Source: Penium margaritaceum
Taxonomy: Eukaryota; Streptophyta; Zygnematophyceae; Desmidiales; Peniaceae
Direction: 5' to 3'
Length of the DNA: 64,000 nucleotides
Assembly (NCBI GenBank): GCA_023375785.1
Contig: SZWC01001172.1
Location: forward strand, 200,442 to 264,441
Below the pieces are notes generated by a model. It was not told where the DNA came from, made no database searches, and saw nothing but the letters and a program-made list of their open reading frames with translations. Position numbers and translations under genes: made by a program. Every line of letters begins with the position of its first letter. Within the stretch, counting starts at the first letter, position 1. Below, in pieces: positions 21,889-32,736 of this stretch.

Positions 21889-22877
21889 TGTTGGAATTTG
21901 CCCCTCCACATGCCCGAGTGTGGCGCCAGGAGGCGCTGACGAGCCGCGAGAGATGTTTTTTTGTTCTTATTTTTCATCTCAAGGATCAAGCACTGGTCCA
22001 AACCCAAATAATATGATTTCCCCTGAAGAGTCTCTGAATCCGGTGCATCTTGAATCACCGGATTTGGACAAGTAACAAGGGAGATGTGAGCCTCTAAACT
22101 TGGGATATCCACGATTCGACTTCCGGTGGAAGATCCACTGGAGTGAGTAACAAAGTCACTTCCGACGGATTATCCACCGGAAGACTACCAAGCCGTCCAG
22201 TGGATAAGATCCAAAGGATTCAGTTTTATAGGTTGTTACCAGGGGACACAGCCAAGATTCTGTCTTGGATTCCGCAACTCAGTAGTTCAATTTGTCATTC
22301 AGGGTTTAGTCAAAACTCTTACAGCAGCTCCGCAGACAGGTTTCAAACCCTTTCCAACCCCATTATCAAACTCATCACAAAAGTGACGGATGCATGTGAA
22401 AATAGTACAGGGGACCCCTCTATTATGTGCAATTGGATCTGCGCCTCCAGAAAGGCTTTTTTTTTTGTGTGAGGAAAGACGCCATGGCGTGTGGGCACCA
22501 TGGAGGTGTTGGGCGTTTCTTTGGTGGGTACGATCTGCGCTTCTACAAGTGTAACATGGGTTAGGCTTTGCTGAATTTTGCACTGTTTGGTATATTGGAA
22601 AGCTTATGAATAGCCCTATAACTTTTCAGATCATGTCCACATATACATATATATATATATACATATATGTATATATACATATACATATATGTATATTTTT
22701 ATGAAGAAAAAACAATGCAAAAATACACTATTCCCTTTGCAAAAGTGACTGTCCTTAAATTCCTGCTCACATAGCGTGAGTTGACCAGAAAGCTCACACT
22801 CAGTCTCAGGTTCACCCAAAAGGAAGAAGCAAACTACAAGAGAAGGCCAGACATGTCAGACCTCAAATTTTGTGACA
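21889..22877 (+). mobile_element. Solo LTR of a copia element inserted in copy B
   Basis: The block begins TGTTGGAATTTGCCCC and ends TTTTGTGACA. It is collinear with the LTRs of elements C, D and E, including the ACAGGTTTCAAACCC segment and the AGAAAGCTCACACTCAG segment. Copy B's polyprotein reads on either side of it (GQN before, GESHDKGHV after), and no internal retrotransposon sequence is inside. Flanking ATATTG occurs on both sides but overlaps the LTR start, so the target duplication is uncertain. Confidence 0.75.
22639..22698. repeat. AT/ATAC microsatellite within the solo LTR
   Basis: Alternating ATATAC/TATATG over about 60 bp, largely self-complementary. It is absent from the other LTR copies in the window, so it expanded after insertion. 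Confidence 0.85.
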
Positions 22878-23542
22878 GAGTGATATTGAGGACAGCAGAG
22901 AGGGAGAGTCTCATGACAAAGGGCATGTTGGAGATGCAGAAGCAGTGGCAGTGGAAGAGTCGAAAGCAACTTAGAAGAAAAACTAGCTACCGGGACTGTT
23001 CATTCCAGTGGGAAAACTTTCTCAAAGAACATGTGGCACAGGCACTTTGGACACGTGGCTCATAACACATTGTTGCTGATAGAAAAACAGAAGCTGGTGC
23101 GTGGGATGGAGCTAGGTGATGAGGCGGAAGAAGCTTCCAGGAACTTGGGTGAGCTGTGCCTTCTAGGCAAGGACAAGATAAAACTTTTCAATGACAATGG
23201 TACACATACTCTTCCATCCCTCAACGCCATCCAATACCATGTGTGCGGTCCTTTTTGCATACCATCCAATGGAGGCCACAGATCTTTCCTCGCCTACATA
23301 GACAGCCACAGCCGCAAGAATGTGATACATTTTCTCAAAAAGAAAAGCAAGATGAAGAAAAATGTGCAAGTTCTTTACGGTATGCTTGAGCGGCAGAGTG
23401 GTGGTGATAAGGAGGTGAAGCCATTCAGGAAGGACAATGGAGGAGGTTCTGAAACCTGCATGGAGTGGATCAAACAATGGGGCATTGAACACTGAAAAAC
23501 TACCCACCACTCACCTCAGAGTAACAGCATAACAGAGAGAAT
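22878..23542 (+). pseudogene. pol: Ty1/copia copy B: pre-integrase and integrase, first part
   Basis: After the solo LTR the frame gives GESHDKGHV, then a pre-integrase motif MWHRHFGHVAHNTLLL at 23031 and CLLGKDKIKLF. The integrase core follows with IQYHVCGPF (His where the first catalytic Asp is expected), FRKDNGGG (second Asp present) and SNSITER (Glu present). The frame is interrupted by element C exactly after ITER at 23542 and resumes with MNQT at 29897. A TGA lies just before the TTHHSPQSN segment. The missing first Asp means no active enzyme. Confidence 0.85.
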
Positions 23543-24507
23543 TGTCAAAAACAGGGGTGAGGTTCCAACGTGGCCCAACGGGTCTTCTGTGCTCATGGCT
23601 AAGTTTTGTGCGGTTGGTTCAAAGTCTAAGCGTGAGCTTTCTGGTGGCCTCACGCTATGTTTCTGGGAGTTGAAGACAGATGCGACACAGTCACTTTTGC
23701 GAAGGGAAGAACGCAATTTTGCATTCGTTTTTTAACATGATCTGAACATTTCTAGGGCTAGTCATGAGCTTACCAACGCAGCAAACCATGCACAATTTGG
23801 ATCACCGTAGCTCCCCCTACGTCAGCCGAAGTGCAGCACTCCAAATCAGCCGCTCAGTCGGCGGCGCGCAACACGTCGCCCGACGAGGCGCCCTCACACA
23901 TCAAGGACCCATCAAAACGCCATTCTGGAGGCGCAGATGTCCCTACTTGTAATGGCAATGCTCCGTGCGCCTTTGGGGTCTGTTCCGATGATTTAATCAT
24001 CGTGTTTGGTGATGGGGATTGATGTGGTTTGAAACCTGTTCGCGGACCTGCAGTCAAAATTTTGACTGTCCCCGAGTAACAAACTGTACTACTGAGTTTC
24101 GGACTCCGAGCCAAGATTTTGACTGTCCCTCAGTAACAAACTGCACTCCTGAAATCCGATGGATCATCCACAGGACGCCTCGGCAGCTCTTCCGGAGCAA
24201 AATCCCCATATGGCATTTTGTCACTCGTTTCGGTCAATTATTCACCGGAAGTCAAACCGCGACCGGCTCCCAGAGTCACCGCGCACACCCCAACTTTGGA
24301 AGCACATATCTCCCTTGTTACTGGTTCGATTCCGGTGAAACAACTCCCACCGGATTCAGCGACTTGTCAACTTTCAGGACAATCATCCATTGTAGGATCC
24401 AAGCAATCTTCGAGTCGCCAGATCCAATGATGAGGAATTTCCTCTCTGGCGGCTCCGTGACGCCTCCTGTTGCCGCACTTGGGCATGCAGAGGGGCAATC
24501 TTCAACA
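23543..24507 (-). repeat. 3' LTR of element C (965 bp)
   Basis: On the minus strand it begins TGTTGAAGATTGCCCC next to a purine tract and ends in TTTTTGACA. Two direct copies of a GTAACAAACTG-like motif lie at about 24076 and 24133, with several CCACCGG/CCGGTGGA boxes around them. It should carry promoter and poly(A) signals, which I cannot place. Confidence 0.92.
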
Positions 24508-24518
24508 TTCTCTCCCTT
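24508..24518 (-). promoter_or_regulatory. Polypurine tract of element C
   Basis: Minus strand AAGGGAGAGAA directly precedes the TG of the 3' LTR. This is where plus-strand DNA synthesis would start. Element D has the matching AAGGGGGAGAA. Confidence 0.85.
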
Positions 24519-24550
24519 GCACCTGCCATGCCCACTGCTCCTGCTTGCTC

Positions 24551-26480
24551 TCACTCATCTTCCGCTGCGCCTTCCAGCCCATCATAGCTGGTCATCCTGA
24601 GTCCGGCCACACTCAATGCATGCCGGTTGACGGATTGCGCTTTGGTCAAGCAAAGTGCAACTATGTTGTGCGTGCTAGAATGCTGCAGCACCACCTGCCC
24701 CTTTTCAACCATTTCCCATGCGTAGTGATAACGCACGTCGGTGTGCTTTGTCCTCTTGTGCTGCGTTGAGTTGTTGGTGAGTAAGATTGAGGCGGTGTTG
24801 TCCTCTTGCACCACCATAGGCTCCTGCTACGACACGCCCAGCTCCCCCAGCAACTTGCGGAGCCACACCGCCTCCTTGACCACCTCGGCCAGCATGATGT
24901 ACTATGCTTCCAATGTGGAGGTGGCGATGCAATCCTGCTTCCTGCTGCACCGCGAGACCACTGCACGAGCAAGGAAGAACGAGTTGCCGGATGTGGACTT
25001 CCACTTGTCCACATCGCCAGCGTAGTCCGCATCCGTGTAGCAGACCAGACGCAAAGGGTCCTCGTGCCCCTTGCCGTCGAACCTCAGGCGCGCATGCCAC
25101 GTCGCCTGTAGGTAGCGGAGGATGCGCTTGACCGCCTGCCAGTGTAGTGGCCCTCGATCGGCCATGTACCTGCTTACTTGGCCCACCGCGTAGGCCAGGT
25201 CCGGTTGAGTCGCCACCATGGCGTACATGAGGCTGCCCACCGTCGATTGGTAGGGCACCCCTGCCATATCCTCTCGCTCTTTTTTTGTTTGCTGCGCCAT
25301 TGCCGTACTCACTTCATAGGTCGTGGAGACCGGACTGCCAACTGGTTTGCAGTCCTCCATGCCATACCACTTCAACACCTCGGCCACGTATTTGGCCTGC
25401 CCCAGCTCAAGCGTGCGCGCCCTCCGGTTCCGCATGATGCTTACCCCGAGGTAGAACTCCAGCTCCCCCGTGTCCGACATCTGGAATGTGTTACTCAGCT
25501 GCTCTTTCAGTCGCCATAGGCTCGGCAGATCCGTCGAGTACAAAATCAGGTCATCCACGTAGAGTGCGACAATGAGGGAGCTGCTTGTTGCATCGCACGT
25601 ACACACTGTGATCCGCTTCACAACGCTTGAAACCGAGTTGCGCCACAAAGCTGTCCATCTGTTGGTACCAGGATCCGGACGATTGTTTTAGCCCATACAA
25701 GGAATTCCGTAGCTTACACACCTTTTCCTCCGGCACCTCCATCCCCTCTGGCACCTCCATTTAGATGTCTTTGTCTATTATGCCGTTGAAGAAGGGCATC
25801 TTTACGTCCATTTGGTGGAGCTCCATGTGCTTCACGGCCGCCACCGCAAGGATTGCCCGGATGCTTGTGAACTTGGCGACGGGAGCCAATGTCTCATCGT
25901 AGTGCTCACCCTCATTCTGTGCATATCCCTTCACCACCAGCCGCGCCTTGTATCTTTCAACCACACCTTCCTTTGTGAACTTGGTCTTAAAGGCCCACTT
26001 TTTGCCGATGACCTTGGCATCTTTCGGCCTATCAACCAGCTCCCACGTATCATTTTTTGTGATGGAGGCCAGCTCCGATTTGATGAATGCATCCCATTGA
26101 TCCCCTTTGGGCCATGTACGTGCCTCTTGCACAGTAGTCGGCTGCGTTGATGTAGCCAACATGTACCGCATCATGCCAATCCATCAACCGGTGCTTGCGT
26201 TGAAGCGCTTCCCCGCTTTTCGCTGCCTCCCGCAGTGACGCGGTAGTTTTGGTGGCACATCGTGGCTCTGCTGCAATCCCTCCGACTCGGCACACTCTGA
26301 TGAATCATCGACCGGAAGCCTCCTCAAGGATCTCTCCCGCTCCAGCGAAGCATCACCCGAACGACCGTCGCGTCCGGTGGATTTCCACCAACGCCCGATG
26401 CACACTCTGCCAAGAGTGCGCGCCTTGGCACCCTCGGTGCCTCATCCACCGGATCCTTCCGGTGGATCTCCTCATTAGCT
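24551..26480 (-). pseudogene. pol: Element C reverse transcriptase and RNase H
   Basis: Reading leftwards from about 26170: the copia RT start (WDAFIKSELASI, NDTWELVDRP), IGKKWAFKTKF, YKARLVVKGYAQ, HQMDVK, then a TAA at 25761 where related copies suggest Tyr. SLYGLKQSSGSWYQQMDSF follows, then after a frameshift the catalytic box LYVDDLILYS (codons near 25550-25561, both Asp present), TGELEFYLGVSIMRNR and AKYVAEVLKWYGM. RNase H follows: CYTDADYAGD with its Asp, then STLEA with a TAG where Glu would complete EAEY, then DNTASILLTNN and KHTDVRYHY. It copied RNA to DNA and removed the RNA strand. It is the best preserved pol in the window but is not intact. Confidence 0.92.
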
Positions 26481-27640
26481 TAATCGTCATCGGAGTCCCC
26501 CGCGTTGGCTGTCACCGCTGGTGCACCTTCGCGCTCTGATGCCGCATCCTCAACTTCGGCGTCCGCCGGCTCCTTCTCATAGTCAAGGAGCTCCAACCAC
26601 TCCCCCGTCTTTGGAGAGTCCACCACACCCATGTCATTGCTCCTGATGTAGCTCTGCTGCTCGTCAAACTGGACGTCTCGGCTACGGATAACCTCCTCCT
26701 TGCGCATGTCATAGAGCATGTATGCCTTATGCGCACTCTCATAGCCAAGGAAGAGATACTAATTTGCCCGCGGCTCCAGCTTGCTCGCGCCTCTGCACAG
26801 CCTGCACCACCGCGTGTGCCTTGCACCCGAACACTTTCAGGTATGCCACCCTTGGCTTGCGTCCGCTCCAAACCTCCTGCGGCGTCTTCCAGCTGCTCCT
26901 CCCCTTCAACACTGCTGTAGGAGTGAGGTTGATGGTGTAGCTCACCGTACGCACAGCTTCCACCCAAAAGCTTTCCATCAATTCCGCATCCACCAACATG
27001 GTCCTTACTATGTTCAGCAATGTCTGGTTTGCCCGCTCTTCCATGCCATTTGACAGAGGTAAATACGGCGTAGTTTGTTCCCATTGTATGCCCTGCCGAT
27101 TCATCCACCCGCTACAGCCCACGTACTCTCCGTCGTTGTCGTTACGTAGCGCTCTGACCTTCTCGTCAATCTGCCTCTCAACCACGGTGCCATACTCCTT
27201 TAGTTGGTCCAGGATCTCGCCTTTCCACTTCATGAAGTACACGTAGATTTTTCTGCTGTAGTCATCTATGAAGGTGACAAAGTAACGCACGCCGCTCCTT
27301 GACGCCATCTTGAATGGTCCGCGCACGTCGCTATGCATGACCTCCAGCAGGTCCGAGGCGCGATTCACGTTCTCGTTGAACGGTTTGTGCCGCGCCTTGC
27401 CTCAAATGCAAGGCTCACACTTTTTGTGATTTGCTACATCTGTCGCCTCTTCCGCACCTTTGATGAAGAGGCCGCGTACCAGCTCGCACTTTGTCATCTC
27501 CTACACGACTGCAGGTGAGGAATTCCCCAGTCGTCAATGCCAGAGCTCCAGATCAGCTCTCCCTCCTTTGGCCAGGTTGACGGTGCGTTCCTGCAAGTAT
27601 GCTCAGTCTGTCACCGTGGGGATCACATTGGTCTCCGCGA
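26481..27640 (-). pseudogene. pol: Element C pre-integrase and integrase
   Basis: Leftwards from 27600: LELWH-stop-RLGN (the pre-integrase LWH.RLGH motif with TGA), KCEPCI then GKARHKPFNENV. The integrase core reads LLEVMHSDVRGPF (first Asp), RALRNDNDGEYV (second Asp) and SNGMEERANQ (Glu), so the DDE triad is intact. ESFWVEAVRTVSYTINLTP and YLKVFGCKAH complete the family signature. A frameshift near 26745 moves the C-terminal part, ending with an acidic linker (EPADAEVEDAASE) before RT. The enzyme would have joined cDNA to the target with a 5-bp stagger, matching the duplication seen. Confidence 0.92.
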
Positions 27641-28215
27641 TTTAGAGGCCTCCCTCACGCTTAGCCTCCAGCACGGGCTCGCTGCCATCGTCCTTCCGCA
27701 CGTCTGTCCCTCTTCTCGTGAAGAGCACCTCGTAAGTGTCAGTCAAGCGGCTGACCCTTAGAATGTCAGCCAAGCCGGGTACGTGCTACACGTCCTTGAT
27801 GACGCGTTGCACCCGCTTTCCACCAACCACCACCTCCACGTCCACGTCTCCTTGGCCAGCCGCTGGCTCGACCTTGTCATTCGCGACCACCATGGATTTG
27901 CTAGACTTGGTGTAGTTGATGAACCCGACCTTCTCGACCTGAGTATGCTCCTCTGCTCTTAAGTCAAGGCATTGCCGCTTGGCCTTCTTGAGGTAATGGT
28001 TTTGAGTGCTGTTGAGGAGTGCCTTCTTGCCTTTGGCGTCTTTGCCATTGGCTTTTGCCTCCTCGGTGCACTCACGGGCCCTGTGGCCCTCCTTGCCACA
28101 ATTTTGGCACTTACCCTTCTTGGCGCCCTTCTTGCCGCCGCCATGTCCGCCACCTCCTTTGGCCCAGCTTTCGGCACCACGCGTTTTGGTGACAAGTGCC
28201 AATGAGGCACCGAGA
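27641..28215 (-). pseudogene. gag: Element C nucleocapsid zinc knuckle and protease
   Basis: A Gly/Lys-rich stretch leads to an intact zinc knuckle KCQNCGKEGHRAREC at 28068-28109 (C-x2-C-x4-H-x4-C). The protease follows: LDLRAEEH at about 27970-27946 where LDSGA.EH is expected (Ser to Leu and Gly to Arg are each one transition away), then FINYTK, MVVANDK and the RVIKDV-stop-HVPGLADIL strand, the stop being TAG where element D has Gln. The protease cannot be active as read. Confidence 0.88.
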
Positions 28216-28861
28216 ACTCCCCGCAGCTCCGTCGCTGTGCCTCGTTGCGGATGTACTCTGCAACCACACGATAGGTGAGCTTGTCCACTGCCCAACCTCC
28301 CAAGACTGTTATGAGAGGGCTCCAACTGTCAGGAAGGGCCATGCGGAGGGCCATCGCCTGCAGCTCCGTGTCAATCTTCCACCCCACATCGTTGCACTAT
28401 GGGATGAGCGACTCGATTTGCTACATGGCGGTGATGAAATCATCTCCGTCCTCTATTCTCACCATTAGGAGTTGCTTCATCGCGAAGATTTTGTTCACCA
28501 GTGACTTGGATTGATGGATGGCACTGAGCTTCTTCCAAGCCTCGGCTGCCAGCTTGCAGCCCTGGAAGTAGCCCCACTGCGACTCACCCGTCCCAGACAC
28601 CAGCAGCATGAGCGCCTCCCTATTTTCCTTCACGAAGGCCTCCTTCTGCACTTCTGTCGCCTTCGCTTCATCGAGGATTTTTGTTCCCTTCATGACCCCC
28701 AGCAGCCCCTTATGCGCGAGGTGCAGCTCATAGTGCCACCTCCATAGCCCGTAGCCAGGGCCACCTGCATACTTCTGGATGGGTTGCGTCTCCTTCTGCG
28801 CCATTTGCGCAGTCTTCAACTCTGGGACCTCAAAGCTTGACAGCGATGTCGTCCCCGACAA
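28216..28861 (-). pseudogene. gag: Element C Gag, capsid part
   Basis: ATG at 28861 begins the frame, which reads QMAQKETQPIQKYAGGP, LWRWHYELHLAHKGLLGVM, GYFQGCKLAAEAWKKL and SLVNKIFAMKQLLM, typical of copia Gag. Two TAGs (28421 and 28397) follow at positions where element D supports Gln. The frame then reads VGWKIDTELQAMALRMALP and SPLITVLGGWAVDKLTY. A frameshift near 28215 leads into the zinc-knuckle frame. The start is the first ATG downstream of the primer site, about 50 bases away. Confidence 0.88.
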
Positions 28862-28911
28862 CGATCCCGTCCGCCGCGACTGGCATGAGCGATTGTAGAC
28901 CGGTCAGGGCT

Positions 28912-28926
28912 GTGGGCCCATAACCC
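28912..28926 (-). promoter_or_regulatory. Half-tRNA primer-binding site of element C
   Basis: The plus strand reads GTGGGCCCATAACCC, which equals the anticodon arm of initiator tRNA-Met (anticodon CAU in CCCATAA). The element, on the minus strand, is complementary to it, two bases after its 5' LTR. The primer would therefore be the 5' half of a cleaved tRNA, as known for Drosophila copia and yeast Ty5, not an intact tRNA 3' end. No other tRNA arm is nearby, so this is not a tRNA gene. Confidence 0.85.
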
Positions 28927-28928
28927 TT

Positions 28929-29896
28929 TGTCAGAAACCGGGGTGTGGTTCTAACATGGCCGGATGGGTCTTCTGTGTTCATGGCTAAGATTTGTGCGGG
29001 TGGTTCTGAGTCTAAGCGTGAGCTTTCTGGTCGCCTCATGCCATGTTTCTGGAAGTGGAAGACAGTTGTGAGACAATCACTTATGCGAAGGGAATAATAT
29101 AAATTTCATTAGTTTTTTAACATGGACATGATCTGAACATTTCTAGGGCTAGTGATGAGCTCTCCAACACACCAAACTGTGCGCGATTCTGATCACCGTA
29201 TCTCCCGCTACGTCAGCCAAAGCCCAGCACCCCAAATCAGCCGCTCGGTCGGCGGCGCGCACCACGTCCTCCGACGAGGCGTCCTCACACATCAAGGACC
29301 CATCAAAATGCCATTCCGGAGGCAAAAATGCCACTACGTATAGCGGCGGTGCTCCTTGCACCTTTGGGATCTGTTTCGATGAGTTAATCATCGTGTTTGG
29401 TGATGGGGATTGATGTGGTTAGAAACCTGTTTGCGGACCTGCAGTCAGAATTTTGACGAGTAACAAACTGTACTACTGAGTTTCGGACTTCGAGCCAGGA
29501 TTTTGGCTAAGTCCCTCAGTAACAAACTGCACTCCTGAAATCCGACGGATCATCCACCGGACGCCTTGGTAGCTCTTCCGGAGCAAAATCCCCAGATGGA
29601 ATTTTGTTACTCGTTTCGGTCAATTATTCACCGGAAGTCGAACCGCGGCCGGCTCCCAGATCCGCCACGCACACCCCAAATTTGGAAGCACATGTCTTCC
29701 TTGTTACTAGTTTGATTCCGGTAAAACAACTTCCACCGGATTCAGCAACACGTCAAATTTCAGTGGCAATCATCCATTGTAGGATCCGAGCAATCCTGGA
29801 GTTGCCAGATCCAACTACAAGGAATTTCCTCTCTCTGGCGGCTCAGCAATGCCTCCCCTTGCCATACTTTGGCATGTAGAGGGACAATCTTCAACA
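28929..29896 (-). repeat. 5' LTR of element C (968 bp)
   Basis: On the minus strand it begins TGTTGAAGATTGTCCC and ends TTTCTGACA beside the primer site. It is collinear along its whole length with the 3' LTR at 23543-24507. The paired GTAACAAACTG motifs are at about 29460 and 29519. Confidence 0.93.
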
Positions 29897-31660
29897 AGAA
29901 TGAACCAGACCCACCTCTGCAAAGTCCAGAGAAGACTCCAAAATGGAGCCTCATGTTCCCCGTCTCCTTCAGGTAGACTCCAAAACAAGCCCACAGTGCA
30001 AGTCTGTTTGTGATGTTTCTGGCTCAAACCATTTCTCAGGAATATGCTTTTGAGTAATGGAATTGGACAAAAATCCATGAAAGGAATTTTCCTGCATGCT
30101 CATCAATCAACCTTGCTTGATACTCTCTTTTGTATTGACAAATTCAGGCGTTAGTAAACTTGAAGGTGAGTTGTATGCCTGACTAGTTTTGGGATGCATA
30201 ACACATACATGTAAATAAAGAAAGTGAGAAAACCCTTGTGAGATTTTCGGTGTTGTGGCTTATATGAAAGTTGTTGTTAGTTCAATAGTTAACAGATTTC
30301 AGGATAATTGAGAAGCGCCTGGTCCTAGCTCAATAGTTAACAGTTTTCAGGATAGTTAATGGTTAACAGTTTTCTCGAATACTATCCGACATCGCATCTT
30401 TGATTCCCGTAGCATCCTTTTTGTTGTGGCCCTCATCTTCCATGATATCTCTTGTGTAATCTCTCTGGAATCCTTCCATGACCTTGGCCATGTGGATTCC
30501 CAGAAGATGGAGGAATGATGGGTCATCCGGACATACCCCCCTACTAATCTGACACTAGCTGCCCTTGATCCTGTCATGCTGACCATCAGGCATGTGCATG
30601 CATTAGACGTGGCTGCCCCTATTACCACGTCATTTATTTTATTTTCCTCATCTACCCATGTGCCTGCATAGGCGCAAGCACGTGACCTTGTGCTTTCTTC
30701 CATGCCTGCGCTTGACCTTGCGCCTGCATCTGCACCCGCGCCTGACCATTTTCCAGCATCCTCACCCATGCTGATCCTGCATGTGCATCCGCCCCATAAT
30801 GCTTACCCCCACTGAACACTTAACTTCATCTTCTCTAGATTCAGTGCCCACGCCTGCGTTACGTTTTGAGTAAACAAGGTGCTTACCCGAGATGAGCGGC
30901 CAAGCCATCCTCCACCTCTGTGCCCAGACAGTGAACTCACACACGACACCCAGAGTTGTGACAATGGCACAAAGGCCTTTGGACTTTGTGCTGAGGTTAC
31001 CTCCCAGAGGTGTACCTGCTAGCCTGGTCTGTTATGAGCTGGATGCTCATGGATTTTTTGTTGCATGTGATACTGCAGCAGACCAAGTCAAGTTTTTACC
31101 CACAAACGTTTTTTTTTGGGTTATTCTGAGCACTCCCTCTCTGTCACCTGAACCAGGATCATTGAAAGAGTCTATTTTGGCTAAGATTGTGTTACCATGG
31201 CATGCACCATGCAAAGATGAGCTTATGGGCGTGAGAGAGTATGATGCTTACGAGATCCTTGATCTCCCACCGAGGCGGAAGGCCATTTGGGCTAAATGGT
31301 TCTTCTACAAGAAAGTGAAACAAGATTGCTCACTTGACCAATACAAGGCTCACTTTATGACCAAGGACTTTTTACACATCAAGGGTGTCAGCTACACCAA
31401 CACCTTTGCCCCTATTAAGTGCATGATCATGGCCCAAAGGCTATTGGGTGCTACAGCCTAGCAGGACCAAGAGTTTCATTCAATGGATTTCAACAATGTG
31501 TTTTTCCATGGGACACTAGATGATGATATCTACATGGTTTATCCTCTTGGCTTGCATGCTAGCACCAAGGTTTGGTGCCTTTGAATTGCTCTGTTTGAGC
31601 TAAAAAATTCACTGTGATTGTGGAATAGGAGATCAGAGCCACCCTACAGTGACTGAAACA
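29897..31660 (+). pseudogene. pol: Ty1/copia copy B, continued: integrase end, linker and reverse transcriptase start
   Basis: The first bases repeat the AGAAT target site and continue copy B's integrase (ER-MNQTHLCKV). After a decayed stretch a Pro/Ala/Ser-rich linker (APASAPAPDHFPASS) lies near 30710-30760. A better frame from about 30960 reaches the RT: PGSLKESILAK, AIWAKWFFYKKVKQD, LDQYKAHFMTKDFLHIKGV, YTNTFAPIK, then after a TAG MDFNNVFFHGTLDDDIYM. RT breaks off near 31640 at the 5' LTR of element E. No YVDD box of copy B is present. Between 30100 and 30540 I see nothing recognisable except a short repeat. Confidence 0.8.
30281..30375 (+). repeat. Short imperfect direct repeat, three copies
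   Basis: CAATAGTTAACAG followed by TTTCAGGATA-like sequence occurs at about 30283 and 30331, with a shorter GGTTAACAGTTTTC at about 30357. It is local, with no known role. Confidence 0.7.
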
Positions 31661-32612
31661 TGTCATGTCATAGATCTCGCATGCACAGGTGCAGTACCGG
31701 GAGGCTCCGACGTGCCAAATGAGCGGAAAAAAACTCAAATTGTAGTCTATCAGCCGTAAGTTTCCTCCAAATTGATGTTTTATGGACGTTCCTTAAACCT
31801 GACGAGTTAAAAGACCCAGTGCAACCTGAACCTCTGGAGTTTGTAACAAGGAAGTTACGAGCTCTCAAATTCGGAGGTGTACAGGGTGGCTTGAGGACTT
31901 GGCAAAAATCTGCATATGGTAAAAATCTCCACCAGAGGTGAGTAACAAGGCTCAACCGGTGAAGAAATTTGCCAGGTGAATGTGGAATCATCCAGCAGAT
32001 GTATCCTCCGGATCCATTAGTACATATTGTTACCAGGATAATAAGCCAAATTCCTGGCTCGGAGTCCGCAACTCAATGATATGGTTTGTTTCTCAGGGAG
32101 TTCATCATAATTTTGACCGCAGGTCCGCAGAAAGGTTTTGAACCCTGTCAAAATCAGTAACCAGAATCAAGAATGAACTCATCAAAACACATCTCAAAAT
32201 CACAGGGATCATTGGCACAACATGTAGGGACACCTGCATCTCTGGGACATAATTTTTATAGGTCCTTCATTTGCGAAGTTACCCTGGTGAGTGGGCACCA
32301 TGTGCATAGCTATCTCAGCAGCTGGATTGGTGTGCTGGGCCTCAGCAGACATGGCTGAAGCTATGGTTAACCGAATCACATGTGGTTTGGTTCTCTGAAA
32401 AGCTTGAGAGTAGTAATATGAATTGACAGATTATGTCCATATCCAAAAACCAACACAAAATCCCATTTCTTTCTCATAACTCTGTATGAACCTCACTCAC
32501 ATAGTGTGAGGCAGCCAGAAAGCTCACCCTTCAAATCAGAACTTGCTCAAAAACCAGTCCCTAAACCCAAGGACCCGTCAGGCCTCGCTGGAAATCCACA
32601 TGTTTTCTGGCA
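31661..32612 (+). repeat. 5' LTR of copia element E (952 bp)
   Basis: It starts TGTCATGTCATAG and ends TTTTCTGGCA. Internal blocks are collinear with the solo LTR and the LTRs of C and D (CATGCACAGG, GTAACAAGG, AGAAAGCTCACC), all in plus orientation. It interrupts copy B's RT. The matching 3' LTR was not found, so no target duplication can be checked. Confidence 0.82.
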
Positions 32613-32614
32613 CA

Positions 32615-32629
32615 GGGTTATGGTCCCAG
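32615..32629 (+). promoter_or_regulatory. Half-tRNA primer-binding site of element E (diverged)
   Basis: GGGTTATGGTCCCAG follows the LTR after two bases. It matches the minus-strand site of C and D (GGGTTATGGGCCCAC) except at two positions, so E used the same primer before decaying. Confidence 0.75.
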
Positions 32630-32736
32630 AATTCTCACTGGTCCTCACATCATTCACATGTTTTGCAGTGGACATGATATTCATCATGGAAAACAAAGCC
32701 GTCAACCCCTAAGAAAGCTAATTAGAAGTTAGCACA

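Larger units (their letters stand above)
23543..29896 (-). mobile_element. Copia LTR retrotransposon C, full-length, nested in copy B
   Basis: Two LTRs (23543-24507 and 28929-29896) bracket gag, protease, integrase, RT and RNase H in that order, reading leftwards; integrase before RT is the Ty1/copia order. The flanking 5 bases AGAAT at 23538-23542 recur at 29897-29901, a perfect target-site duplication, and copy B's integrase frame continues across the insertion. The two LTRs differ at roughly one base in eight over the 120 bases I aligned by eye, so the insertion is old. Frameshifts and stops in gag and pol make it defective. Confidence 0.93.

Noticed and set aside
28905-28930. Initiator tRNA-Met gene
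   Set aside because: Only the anticodon arm matches. No D, T or acceptor arm surrounds it, and the same 15 bases recur beside the LTRs of other elements, so it is a primer-binding site.
23543-29896. Intact autonomous element or an env-like third gene
   Set aside because: Element C has several stops and frameshifts in gag and pol, and no extra open frame lies between RNase H and the 3' LTR.
30892-31461. Host gene candidate of about 190 codons
   Set aside because: It contains copia RT motifs (AIWAKWFFYKK, YTNTFAPIK) and continues copy B.
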